This document shows, one piece after another, positions 26,004 to 36,971 of a stretch of DNA of 54,455 nucleotides. Numbering within the stretch: position 1 is the first letter of the stretch; the number at the start of each line of letters is the position of its first letter. The stretch spans positions 1 through 54,455 of the forward strand of contig NZ_JANQOI010000193.1 in assembly GCF_028289705.1 (NCBI RefSeq). Reading direction: 5' to 3'. The notes below the pieces were generated by a model that ran no database searches, was not told the DNA's origin, and saw only the letters and a list, made by a program, of their open reading frames with translations. Source of the stretch: Pelagibius sp. (GTDB lineage: Bacteria; Pseudomonadota; Alphaproteobacteria; Kiloniellales; Kiloniellaceae). The translations under genes were made by a program, and so were the position numbers.

Positions 26004-26789
26004 ATGACCCGCCATACCCGCATCCTGATGTCGGTGATCTACTGGGCCTTCATCGTCTACCTCTTCGTGCCCCTGGTGCTCATGGTCATGATGGGCTTCA
26101 AGGATTCCAAGTTCATCGGCTTTCCGATCCGCGGCTGGACCTTGGAGTGGTACACCGGCATCTTTCAGGACGCCGAGGTGCTGAGCGTCTTCGCCTATTC
26201 CATGACCATTGCCATCGCCAGCACCGCCCTGTCGCTGGCCATCGGCACCTGGGTCGCCTGCTTCCTCGGCCCCAACCGCTTCCGCGGCAAGCTGATCGTC
26301 TTCGCGCTGACCTGCCTGCCGGCGGTGATCCCCGGCATCATCTCCGCCATCTCCCTGCGGATCTATGCCCGCGCCCTCGACATCGAGCCGGGCATGCTGG
26401 CCATCATCCTGGGCCACACGGTGCACAACGTGCCCTTTGTCGCCCTGGTGGTGATGGCGCGGCTCGCGACCCTGCCGCCGAGCCATATCGAGGCGGCGCG
26501 CGACCTGGGGGCCGACTCAATCGTCGCCTTCTTCCGCGTCACTCTGCCCTATCTGATCCCGGCGCTGGTGGGGGCCGGTATCTTCTGCATGCTGCTGAGC
26601 TTCGACGACTTCGTGCGCTCCTTCTTCCTGGGCAGCTACGAACCGACCCTGCCGGTGCTGATCTTCGCCATGCTGCGCAGCGGCATGTCGCCAGAAATCA
26701 ACGCGATTTCAGCCGTCGTGCTGGTGCTGACCGCGGTGCTCGGCCTCTGGGCCGAGCGCTCCATGCGGCGGCTGAACAGGGGATCCTGA
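26004..26789 (+). CDS. PotC/PotI-type ABC transporter permease
   Basis: This 261-residue permease has about six membrane segments and the PotC-type opening YWAFIVYLFVPLVLMVMMGF. The EAA loop EAARDLGADSIVAFFRVTLPYL lies near residue 165, and FDDFVRSFFLGSYEPTLPV is conserved in the subfamily. It is the second pore subunit of the importer. The stop is one base before the ATPase start, so the two are translationally coupled. Confidence 0.9.
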   Translation: MTRHTRILMSVIYWAFIVYLFVPLVLMVMMGFKDSKFIGFPIRGWTLEWYTGIFQDAEVLSVFAYSMTIAIASTALSLAIGTWVACFLGPNRFRGKLIVFALTCLPAVIPGIISAISLRIYARALDIEPGMLAIILGHTVHNVPFVALVVMARLATLPPSHIEAARDLGADSIVAFFRVTLPYLIPALVGAGIFCMLLSFDDFVRSFFLGSYEPTLPVLIFAMLRSGMSPEINAISAVVLVLTAVLGLWAERSMRRLNRGS

Positions 26790-26790
26790 G

Positions 26791-27903
26791 ATGACCGAGG
26801 CCGCGGCCAAGACCGAAGTGACAGCCGGCGAGACCATCGTCCACCTGGAGCGCATCACCAAGCGCTTCGGCGCCGTCACCGCCATCGACGACCTGGACAT
26901 GCGCATCCGGGCCGGCGAGTTCATAACCTTCCTGGGGCCTTCGGGCTGCGGCAAATCCACCACCCTGCGCATCCTCGGCGGATTCGAGACCCCCGACGAG
27001 GGCCGCGTGGTCATCGACGGCGAGGACGTGACGGCGCGGCCGCCCAACCGCCGCGACGTCAACATGGTGTTCCAGGACTACGCGCTCTTCCCCCACATGA
27101 GCGTCGCCCGCAACATAGCCTTCGGCCTGGAGCTGAAGGGGCGCTCGAAGGCGGAGATCGTCGAGCAGACCGACGCGCTGCTGGACTTCCTGCAGCTCAC
27201 CGGCCTGAAGGACCGCATGCCCGACCAGCTCTCCGGCGGCCAGCGCCAGCGCGTCGCCCTGGCCCGCGCCCTGGCGCCGGACCCCAAGCTGCTGCTGCTG
27301 GACGAACCGCTGGGCGCGCTCGACGCCAAGCTGCGCGGCCAGGTGCAGGTCGAGCTGAAACAGATCCAGAAGCGCACCGGCAAGACCTTCTTCTTCGTCA
27401 CCCACGACCAGGAAGAGGCGCTCACCATGTCGGACCGCATCGTGGTGATGAACAACGGCCGGGTGGAGCAGGACGGCACGCCGGAAGAGCTCTACTTCCA
27501 CCCGCAAAGCCGCTTCGTCGCCGAGTTCATCGGCGAGACCAACCTGATCGAAGGCATCGCCCGGGGCGGCGATAACGGCAGCCTGGTGATCGATTGGAAC
27601 GGCGTCGACCTGCACGGCACCGTGCAGGGGCCGATGCCGGACAGCGGCGCCAGCGTCACCGCCGCGCTGCGGCTGGAAAGCGTGGTCTGCCATGCGGCCA
27701 AGCCGGCGAACGGCCGCGCGCTGGCCGGGCGGGTGGTGAGCCGGATCTTCAAGGGCAGCCGCACCACCCTCGACATCCGCATCGGCGAAGAGGACGGCGC
27801 GGTGGTGCGCGCCTACATGGACGCCGGCGAAGCCGAAGGCATCGCCCAGGACCAGCTCTGGGTCTCCTGGGACTCTTCCCGCCTCTCGGTGCTGCGGGAC
27901 TGA
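26791..27903 (+). CDS. PotA-type ABC transporter ATP-binding protein
   Basis: This 370-residue ATPase has Walker A GPSGCGKST near residue 50, Q-loop VFQDYALFPHM, signature LSGGQRQRV, Walker B LLLLDEPLGALD and H-loop VTHDQEEAL. A C-terminal TOBE domain from about residue 285 is usual for the PotA/UgpC class and may sense substrate or regulators. It energises the importer encoded by the three preceding genes and ends the operon. Two stem-loops follow before the convergent katG. Confidence 0.92.
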   Translation: MTEAAAKTEVTAGETIVHLERITKRFGAVTAIDDLDMRIRAGEFITFLGPSGCGKSTTLRILGGFETPDEGRVVIDGEDVTARPPNRRDVNMVFQDYALFPHMSVARNIAFGLELKGRSKAEIVEQTDALLDFLQLTGLKDRMPDQLSGGQRQRVALARALAPDPKLLLLDEPLGALDAKLRGQVQVELKQIQKRTGKTFFFVTHDQEEALTMSDRIVVMNNGRVEQDGTPEELYFHPQSRFVAEFIGETNLIEGIARGGDNGSLVIDWNGVDLHGTVQGPMPDSGASVTAALRLESVVCHAAKPANGRALAGRVVSRIFKGSRTTLDIRIGEEDGAVVRAYMDAGEAEGIAQDQLWVSWDSSRLSVLRD

Positions 27904-27918
27904 GGCAGACACAAGTAA

Positions 27919-27943
27919 AGGGCGGACCGAAGCGGCCCGCCCT
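27919..27943 (+). terminator. Stem-loop after the PotDBCA-type operon
   Basis: AGGGCGG at 27919-27925 pairs with CCGCCCT at 27937-27943, 16 bp after the ATPase stop codon. No T-tract follows, so it is only a probable terminator. Confidence 0.45.
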
Positions 27944-27978
27944 GAAGTCTTAAGGCATCGATCGCCTTCGCGATCCTT

Positions 27979-28017
27979 GGGGACGACCCTCAGATGTCTT
28001 GATCGAGGGCCGTCCCC
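27979..28017 (-). terminator. Stem-loop downstream of katG
   Basis: GGGGACG plus CCCTC at 27979-27990 pairs with GAGGG plus CGTCCCC at 28005-28017, with one mismatch, around a loop of about 14 nt. It starts 7 bp after the katG stop in the katG direction. It lies between two convergent genes and may serve both. Confidence 0.5.
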
Positions 28018-28023
28018 TGGAGA

Positions 28024-30271
<2,248 letters not shown>

Positions 30272-30273
<2 letters not shown>

Positions 30274-30299
30274 GGGGCAATTATGGCTCTTTGCCCCTT
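30272..30299. other. 9-bp stem-loop upstream of the katG promoter
   Basis: AAGGGGCAA at 30272-30280 pairs perfectly with TTGCCCCTT at 30291-30299 around a 10-nt loop. It abuts the outer Irr-type box, upstream of katG. Its role is unclear: it could be a terminator, a further operator, or chance. Confidence 0.4.
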
Positions 30300-30683
30300 C
30301 GGAGCCTTCGCTGGGCGCCGGCATCGGTCGCTTGCCATTGGGGCCGGGGAACGCCCCCATGAACGCGCAGTCCGAAGGAGAGGCTGGACAACCGACCACG
30401 GACACCAAGCAAACGTTTAGGAATTCGTACCTCCCGTTCACGCGGGAGAAGGCGGCTGGCTGCGCGGGCGCAGATTGCCCAGCGATTGGGCTGCACACCA
30501 TGGCGGGCGCGGATGACACGCCAAGCCGGTATGTGCAATCCTGTTTGCCGCCAGATAAGCGGACAAGACCGGGCGCTGCGGGATCGGTTGATCCACCTGA
30601 GCGCGATGCGACCCGGCAAACGCGACAGTCGAGCCTCGCAAACCTTCGGGCCCGGGCGCCGCACCGCGAGGGAGGCTTCGGAC
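30300..30683. other. Non-coding region before the permease-kinase gene
   Basis: I see no conserved gene in this stretch. Reading frames on both strands have no family resemblance. It presumably holds the promoter of the permease-kinase gene, but I found no convincing -35/-10 pair. Confidence 0.4.
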
Positions 30684-33362
30684 ATGTCCTCTGAGACGAT
30701 CAAGGCAAGACGCTCGTACCAGGCCTGGGTCGCCAACGAGACCATGGAGGACTACTCCCTTCGCTACGCCGCGACCGCGTTCCGAAAATGGCGGCCCTTC
30801 GTCATAACCAACACCGCCCTGGGCGGCATCTCCTTCCTGGCCCTCGAGGCGATCGGCGGCGCGATCACGCTGAGCTATGGGTTCAGCAATGCGCTTCCCG
30901 CAATCCTCGTCGTCTGCACCCTCGTCTTCATCACCAGTCTGCCCATCGCCTACTACTCGAGCAAATACAACATCGACATGGACCTGCTGACGCGCGGTGC
31001 GGGCTTCGGCTACATCGGCTCGACCATCACGTCGCTCATCTACGCCTGCTTCACGTTCATATTCTTCGCTCTCGAGGCGGCGATCATGGCGCAGGCCTTG
31101 GAAATCTATTTCGGTCTTCACATCGTTCTCGGGTACATCCTGTCCTCGCTCGTCATCATTCCGATCACGTTTCTCGGCGTCACCCTGATCAGCAGGCTGC
31201 AACTGGTTACCCAGCCGATCTGGGTCATCATGCTGATCGCGCCGTTCGTGTTCATCTTTCACAAGGAACCCGAGGTCCTGTCCGACTGGATCGCCTTCGC
31301 CGGCGCCCGCGGCAGCGAGTCCGGGTTCAATTACCTTTACTTCGGCGCGGCGACCGGGGTCCTGTTCTCGCTGGTCGTGCAGATCGGTGAACAGGTCGAC
31401 TACCTTCGTTTCCTGCCCGACAAGACGCAGAAAAACAGACTCAGTTGGTGGGCCGCGGTCATCTCGGCAGGCCCGGGGTGGATCGTGATCGGCGGGCTCA
31501 AGATCCTGGCCGGCAGCCTCCTGGCCGTACTCGCCGTAAGCAGCGGCCTCGCCTTCGACGATGCGGTCGAGCCCATCCACATGTACATCCAGGCCTATGG
31601 ATACGTGAGCAGCGACCCTTGGATCGTCCTCACCGCCGCAACCGTTTTCGTGCTCATCTCGCAGGTCAAGATCAACGTGACCAATGCCTACGCGGGCTCG
31701 CTCGCGTGGTCCAACTTCTACTCGCGGGTGACCCACTTCCACCCCGGGCGCGTCGTCTGGCTCGTGTTCAACATCCTCATCTCGCTTCTCTTGATGCTCC
31801 TCGGCATCTTCGAGACCCTGGAGACCGTGCTCGCCGTCTATTCCAACCTGGCGATCGCATGGATTGGCGCGATCTTCGCCGACCTCACGGTTCTGAAGCC
31901 GCTGGGCATTAGCCCGTCCTATGTCGAGTTCAAGCGCGCACACCTCTATAACGTCAACCCGGTGGGCTGCGGTGCCATGGCCATCGCCTCCCTGGTCTCG
32001 GTCCCGGCCTACGGCGGCGTCTTTGGGGAGGTGGCCGAGGCCTACTCTGCGGGGCTGTCGCTGGCCACCGCCTTCGTCGTGGCGATCGCCATCGGTGTCG
32101 TAACCCGGGGCAAGTATTACATCGCCCGGGAGGACTCCCTGCCGCGCCGGCTCAAGGGGCAACACATGGTCCGCTGCTCGATCTGCGCGTATACCTACGA
32201 GCCCCAGGACATGGCCTATTGTCCCTTCTATCAGGGTGCCATCTGTTCGCTGTGCTGCAGCCTCGACGCCCACTGTCACGACGTCTGCAAACAACCGGAG
32301 CACGTGCGCGTCGCGGCCGTCGCGAGCCCCGGCGGCGCGCATTTCCGGCGCATGATCCAGCCACATCTGGCGCAACGGCTGGCCAAGTTCCTCGGGGTCT
32401 TTCTTGCGCTCGCCGTGGTGACGGCCGCCGTCTTCCTCTTGGCCTACCGGATGATCGAACTCGATGGAACCTTCGCCCAGGCGGACAACGCGCGGCTGCT
32501 GCTGCGGCTCTACGTCGCCAGCCTGGTTCTGATCTGTATCGGTGCCTGGTGGATTGTGCTGTCGCACGAAAGCCGCGAGCTGGCCGAGCGCGATCTTGTC
32601 AGCTCCTTGGAAAAGCTCTCCGAGACCCGGCAGGAACTGATGCAAAGCGAACGCCTGGCGACCATCGGCCAGCTCACCGCAACGGTCAGCCACGAGCTGC
32701 GCAACCCCCTTGGTACGCTGGTCTCGTCGGTCTCCGTGCTGCACAAGTACCTCGACCGGTCGGAGCCGCCGGTACGGGACGAACTGGACCGCATGCAACG
32801 CAACATCAAGCGTTGCGTGCGGATTATCGAAGACCTGCTCGAGTTCTCACGCGACCAGAGCGTTCACGTCCGCCCGGTCCCTATCGACCGCTGGATCGCG
32901 TCTGAATTGGAGGAACAGGAGCTCCCGGACTCCATAGAGCTGCGTACCGAACTCCGCTCGAACGCGACCGTGGTCATAGACAGCGAGAAGTTCCGTCAGG
33001 TGCTGGTGAACCTGCTGCAGAACGCGCATCACGCCATCGCACTGCGCGACGACACGGGGCCGCCCAATGGAGCGTTGACCGTCGCGACACGGGCCAACGG
33101 GGAACGCTTCGAGCTTCAGATCTCGGACGACGGCTGCGGTATCCGTCCCGACTCGAAGGACCGGATCTTCAAGCCCCTGTTCAGTACCAAGGCGTTCGGT
33201 GTCGGGCTCGGGCTGCCGTTGGTCAAACGCATCATGGAAGAGCACGGTGGCGGCATCGATGTGCAAAGCCAATGGGGCAATGGAACGACCGTCATGCTCT
33301 GGCTGCCGCTCGCGCCCGAGGGCACGGCGGCGGAGCGCACATCGAAGATCTTGAGATCATGA
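30684..33362 (+). CDS. NCS1-type permease / cysteine-rich module / sensor histidine kinase fusion
   Basis: This 892-residue fusion protein starts at the ATG at 30684, eight bases after GGGAGG. Residues 15-485 are a complete NCS1-type permease (cytosine, allantoin, hydantoin class) with about 12 membrane segments, opening EDYSLRYAATAFRKW. Residues 498-535 hold eight cysteines (CX2C-X11-C-X7-C-X2-CC-X5-C-X3-C), probably a zinc or redox module. Two more membrane helices follow (about 555-625). The kinase has a HisKA box with phospho-acceptor His670 in SHELRNP, N-box LVNLLQNAHHA, DDGCGI and GVGLGLP. It is probably a receptor derived from a transporter, by analogy with CbrA. The ligand is probably a nucleobase, hydantoin or amide, which is inference. 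Confidence 0.85.
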   Translation: MSSETIKARRSYQAWVANETMEDYSLRYAATAFRKWRPFVITNTALGGISFLALEAIGGAITLSYGFSNALPAILVVCTLVFITSLPIAYYSSKYNIDMDLLTRGAGFGYIGSTITSLIYACFTFIFFALEAAIMAQALEIYFGLHIVLGYILSSLVIIPITFLGVTLISRLQLVTQPIWVIMLIAPFVFIFHKEPEVLSDWIAFAGARGSESGFNYLYFGAATGVLFSLVVQIGEQVDYLRFLPDKTQKNRLSWWAAVISAGPGWIVIGGLKILAGSLLAVLAVSSGLAFDDAVEPIHMYIQAYGYVSSDPWIVLTAATVFVLISQVKINVTNAYAGSLAWSNFYSRVTHFHPGRVVWLVFNILISLLLMLLGIFETLETVLAVYSNLAIAWIGAIFADLTVLKPLGISPSYVEFKRAHLYNVNPVGCGAMAIASLVSVPAYGGVFGEVAEAYSAGLSLATAFVVAIAIGVVTRGKYYIAREDSLPRRLKGQHMVRCSICAYTYEPQDMAYCPFYQGAICSLCCSLDAHCHDVCKQPEHVRVAAVASPGGAHFRRMIQPHLAQRLAKFLGVFLALAVVTAAVFLLAYRMIELDGTFAQADNARLLLRLYVASLVLICIGAWWIVLSHESRELAERDLVSSLEKLSETRQELMQSERLATIGQLTATVSHELRNPLGTLVSSVSVLHKYLDRSEPPVRDELDRMQRNIKRCVRIIEDLLEFSRDQSVHVRPVPIDRWIASELEEQELPDSIELRTELRSNATVVIDSEKFRQVLVNLLQNAHHAIALRDDTGPPNGALTVATRANGERFELQISDDGCGIRPDSKDRIFKPLFSTKAFGVGLGLPLVKRIMEEHGGGIDVQSQWGNGTTVMLWLPLAPEGTAAERTSKILRS

Positions 33363-33411
33363 GAGCGGACGATGTTAAGGCCATGCCAATCACAATTGGG
33401 CGCCGATCAGG

Positions 33412-35883
33412 ATGAATGACCAAGTACACACCACGGGGGTGGACTTGATCCGTCGCGTCCTGGTCGTCGATGACGACCATGACTTCGCCGACAGCCTCTG
33501 CCATTTCCTCAGGCTGGAAGGCTACGAGGCGAAGCAGGCTTACAGCATCACCGCTGCCCAGCAGGCGCTGGACGACTACCCCGCCGAGGTCGCACTGATC
33601 GACATCCGTATGGGAGAACAGAGCGGCCTCAGTCTCGTTTCGGACTTTCGCGGGCGCAGTCCCGAGGTCACCTGCATCCTCATGACCGCGTTCGCATCGG
33701 CGGACAGTGCGATCGAGGCGCTGCAGAAGGGCGCCTACGACTACCTCTGCAAGCCGTTCTACCCCGAGACCCTGATCGCCACGCTGGAGCGTTGTTTCGA
33801 GAGAATGTCGCTCGCTCGCGGCCGCGAGGAAGCCGAGGCAGCCCTGCGTCGCCGCAACCGGGAACTGGAGGAACTCAACGCCCGCCTGCGCATGGTCGTC
33901 GGCAGCATGCCGGCGCTGTCCGCCTGCACAACGCTGCGTCAACTCTGTGCCGCCGTGCTCGAGCAGGTGGCGGCGAACATGGACGCGCGCAAGGGCGCCG
34001 TCTATCTGAAGGAAGGCGACAACCTCGTCTGTAAGCACGAGCTTGATTCCGGGCACCGTGAGACGATTGCCCTTCCTCTTCCGCCGGACGACCCTTTCCA
34101 GCAGGTGCTCACCTCGCGGCGGCCAGTTTTCTCGCTCGGTCCCGGGGCTGCCGCCCAAGCCTTGCCCGCGGGCTGGCCGACGGCGACGCGTGGGGCATTG
34201 CTGACCTTTCCGATCACCGGCGCGAGGCAGGCCCCGGTTGGCGTCTTGACCGTGCAGGCGGCCGAAGACAAGACCTTCACGCAGCAGGACCGCGAGTTCG
34301 GCCTGATCCTCGTGTCACTCGCCAGCGAGGCGATCAGGCTCGTCCAGGCGCACGAGCAGCTGCTTTGGAGCGAGGAGCGCCTGCGCGAAGTCATCGACAA
34401 CTCACCCTCGCTGATCTCGCTGAAGGATCTGGAGGGCCGCTTCGTCGTCGTCAACAGACGCTTCGAGGAATGGCACGGATACGGGCCTGAGGAGGCGCTC
34501 GGCAAAACTTCCCAGGACCTTTTTCCGGACGAGGTCGCCGCCATCTATGCGGCGCGATACCAGGAGGCGCTCAGCAGCGGCAAGGTCGTCGAAGAGGAGA
34601 TCGAGATTCCCTTCGCCGACGGCTCCGTGCATTCGGTGCTGGTTACGAAGTTCCCGGTGCCGGGCGCGCATGGGCAGCCCGTAGGCATCGGCACGATCGC
34701 GACCGACCTGACCGATCGCAGGCGCGCGGAAGAGCAGCTGCGTCAGGCACAAAAAATGGAGGCCCTGGGCCAGCTCACGGGCGGAATTGCGCACGACTTC
34801 AACAATCTGTTGGCGGTCATTTCGGGCAACCTGGACCTGATCCAGGATGACGTTGCGGATACGGACTTGTCCGAGATTGCCGAGGATGCCCAGGCTGCGG
34901 CACGCAGTGGCGCGGAACTGACGCACCGGCTGCTCGCATTCGGGAGACGGCAGACGCTGCGCCCGCAACCGACGGTCGCGGGCAAGCTGGTCACAGGCAT
35001 GTCCAGAATGCTGGAGCGGACGCTGGGCGAGAACATCCAGATCGAAATTGCCCTGCCCGACGGACTGTGGCCCATAGACGTCGACAGGAACCAGCTGGAG
35101 ACGAGCCTCCTCAATCTCGCCATCAATGCCCGGGACGCCATGCCGGACGGCGGGGAGCTCACGATCGTGTCGAGAAATGTCACGCTAGACCACGGTTACA
35201 CCGACCGGCATGCAGCGGTCGACACCGGTGACTATGTCCTGATCGCAGTTAAGGATAGCGGGACCGGCATGTCACCGGAGGTGGCGGAGCGCGCCATACA
35301 GCCGTTCTTCACCACCAAGGAGGTCGGCCAGGGCAGCGGGCTGGGGCTCAGCATGGTCTACGGCTTCGCCAAGCAGTCCGGCGGCCATCTGGAGATCTCG
35401 AGCAAGCTCGGCAGCGGCACCGCCGTCAGACTCTATCTGCCCAGGGCAACCAAAGGTGCGGTCGAAGTTGAAACCGATGCGCAATGGATGTCCGAGGCGA
35501 ACGGCAAGGGCGAGCGCATCCTCCTGGTCGAGGACCAGACCGACGTCCGCAAGCTGGCCCGAAGGCTCCTCACCCGGCTCGGCTACGTGGTGTTCGAGGC
35601 GCGCGACGGCGTAGCCGCATTGTCGCTTCTGGACGATCTGGTCGATGTGGATCTGCTGTTCACGGACATTATGCTGCCGGGAGGAATCGGCGGGGAGCAG
35701 CTTGCCCGGGAGGCGCGGGCCCGCTGTCCGAAGCTGAAAGTCCTCTATAGCTCCGGCTACGCGCGCAGCGCCGCCCGTTCGATCAACGACCCGGATGGCG
35801 CGATTCCGCTGGTCAACAAGCCGTTCGTGATGAAGGACCTTGCCGGCGCGGTTCGGCGCACGCTCCAAGCCGGCGAAGCATAA
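33412..35883 (+). CDS. Hybrid sensor kinase: REC-GAF-PAS-HisKA-HATPase-REC
   Basis: This 823-residue soluble hybrid kinase has an N-terminal receiver (residues 14-130, phosphorylatable D64 in LIDIRM, KPF near 117), a coiled linker, a GAF-like domain (about 155-310), a PAS domain (about 325-445, ending in ATDLTDRRRAEEQL) and a kinase core with His461 in IAHDFNN. The ATPase follows with LLNLAINARDAM and GLGLSMVYGF, and a C-terminal receiver (about 700-815) carries D752 in FTDIMLPG. It has no membrane segments. It follows the permease-kinase gene by 49 bp, so its first receiver is the likely target of that kinase, with the output passed to the OmpR-type regulator next door. The partner order is inference. 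Confidence 0.88.
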   Translation: MNDQVHTTGVDLIRRVLVVDDDHDFADSLCHFLRLEGYEAKQAYSITAAQQALDDYPAEVALIDIRMGEQSGLSLVSDFRGRSPEVTCILMTAFASADSAIEALQKGAYDYLCKPFYPETLIATLERCFERMSLARGREEAEAALRRRNRELEELNARLRMVVGSMPALSACTTLRQLCAAVLEQVAANMDARKGAVYLKEGDNLVCKHELDSGHRETIALPLPPDDPFQQVLTSRRPVFSLGPGAAAQALPAGWPTATRGALLTFPITGARQAPVGVLTVQAAEDKTFTQQDREFGLILVSLASEAIRLVQAHEQLLWSEERLREVIDNSPSLISLKDLEGRFVVVNRRFEEWHGYGPEEALGKTSQDLFPDEVAAIYAARYQEALSSGKVVEEEIEIPFADGSVHSVLVTKFPVPGAHGQPVGIGTIATDLTDRRRAEEQLRQAQKMEALGQLTGGIAHDFNNLLAVISGNLDLIQDDVADTDLSEIAEDAQAAARSGAELTHRLLAFGRRQTLRPQPTVAGKLVTGMSRMLERTLGENIQIEIALPDGLWPIDVDRNQLETSLLNLAINARDAMPDGGELTIVSRNVTLDHGYTDRHAAVDTGDYVLIAVKDSGTGMSPEVAERAIQPFFTTKEVGQGSGLGLSMVYGFAKQSGGHLEISSKLGSGTAVRLYLPRATKGAVEVETDAQWMSEANGKGERILLVEDQTDVRKLARRLLTRLGYVVFEARDGVAALSLLDDLVDVDLLFTDIMLPGGIGGEQLAREARARCPKLKVLYSSGYARSAARSINDPDGAIPLVNKPFVMKDLAGAVRRTLQAGEA

Positions 35884-35905
35884 GCAGATCAGCCGGTGGT
35901 CCGGA

Positions 35906-36643
35906 TCAATCCGACTGCAACGCTGCCGTGAACATGTACCCGGTGCCCCGGACCGTCTTGATGAGCCGCGGGTTCCGCGGGTCGTCGTCGAGCTTGCGCC
36001 GCAGCTTGCCGATCAGAACGTCGATGCTCCGGTCGTAGGGCTGCCAATAGCGGTTGGCAATGAGCTCGAGAATCTGATCCCGGGACAGCACCCGCGCCGG
36101 CCGCTGCGCCAAGGCGGCGAGCAGCTCGAACTCATAGCTGGTCAGCTCGACCTCTTCGCCATCGGGCGACACGAGGTCGCGCTGCGCGAGATCCATGGTC
36201 CATCCCGCAAAGCGCAGGATCGAGGGAGAACCCGCGCCGACTGCTGCGTCCGGCTCCCGCGCGGCCGAGCGGCGCAGAACGCTGCGTATGCGGGCGAGCA
36301 GCTCACGCCGGTCGAAGGGCTTGGTGATGTAATCGTCGGCGCCGAGTTCCAGCCCCACAACCTTGTCCACGCTTTCGCTTTTGCCCGTCAGGATGATGAG
36401 CGAAACGTTCGACTCCGCCCGCAGGCGCCGCGCCAGGGTGAGCCCATCCTCGCCGCCCGGAAGCCGCAAATCGAGAATCACCAGATCGATTGGCTTTGCC
36501 TTCAGCGCCCGCCACATGGCGCGGCCGTTCGGCGCCGAGTCCACCAAAAATCCTTCAGCGGTCAGGAAGCGCGTCAATAGTCGGCAGATGCGTGGGTCGT
36601 CGTCCACGACCAGAACGCGCGGCGACTCATCGGCCTGGCTCAC
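35906..36643 (-). CDS. OmpR-family response regulator, GTG start
   Basis: This 245-residue regulator has a receiver domain (residues 9-125) with acidic pocket VVDDDP, D58 in LVILDLRLPG and the KPFDRRE lysine, followed by a C-terminal winged helix (about 150-240) ending RLIKTVRGTGYMF. I place the start at the GTG at 36643, six bases after GAGGG. An ATG at 36733 would add 30 codons with unusually A/T-rich third positions and no family match. It is convergent with the hybrid kinase gene (22 bp apart) and divergent from the LuxR-type gene. Tandem TTTGTAA repeats at 36775-36791 are a likely binding site for it. Confidence 0.87.
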   Translation of the reverse strand: MSQADESPRVLVVDDDPRICRLLTRFLTAEGFLVDSAPNGRAMWRALKAKPIDLVILDLRLPGGEDGLTLARRLRAESNVSLIILTGKSESVDKVVGLELGADDYITKPFDRRELLARIRSVLRRSAAREPDAAVGAGSPSILRFAGWTMDLAQRDLVSPDGEEVELTSYEFELLAALAQRPARVLSRDQILELIANRYWQPYDRSIDVLIGKLRRKLDDDPRNPRLIKTVRGTGYMFTAALQSD

Positions 36644-36774
36644 GTTGGCCCTCGGGAGCTCGATTGGTTGACCGTCTATACGCAACTCTCGGATTGCTCG
36701 AGAACGGGCATTCGCAGTCTTTGGATCAATCATTGACCGAATTGAACCACGCTCGGAACCAGAATTCGAGCTGG

Positions 36775-36791
36775 TTACAAAACTTTACAAA
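36775..36791. promoter_or_regulatory. Tandem TTTGTAA repeat, candidate response-regulator site
   Basis: On the minus strand TTTGTAA occurs twice with 10-bp spacing, in the divergent region between the OmpR-type and LuxR-type genes. OmpR-family regulators bind such direct repeats of about one helical turn. A very similar pair, TTGTAATC with 11-bp spacing, lies before the formamidase gene. Confidence 0.45.
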
Positions 36792-36971
36792 TTGGCTTCT
36801 CCGGCACGCAAAGCCCTTACATGGCGTCGCTATCATCCGCCGTGGGGACGAGCCCACCCGTCCAACAAGAGCGGTTTTCCGTGTCCGCACGTGTGGCTGT
36901 GCGGAACTGGCAATCGAGAAAAGGGCTGCTTTCAGAAGGCGGTGAGGGCAGGCAGGTCTGGGGATACGGCG

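Noticed and set aside
30438-32798. A 786-codon minus-strand frame opposite the permease-kinase gene
   Set aside because: It is very rich in Asp, Glu, Arg, His and Gln, the antisense image of membrane helices, and no family is visible.
36644-36733. Extended N-terminus of the OmpR-type regulator from an ATG at 36733
   Set aside because: There is no ribosome-binding site, third positions are A/T-rich unlike the gene, and the receiver domain begins just after the well-placed GTG at 36643.
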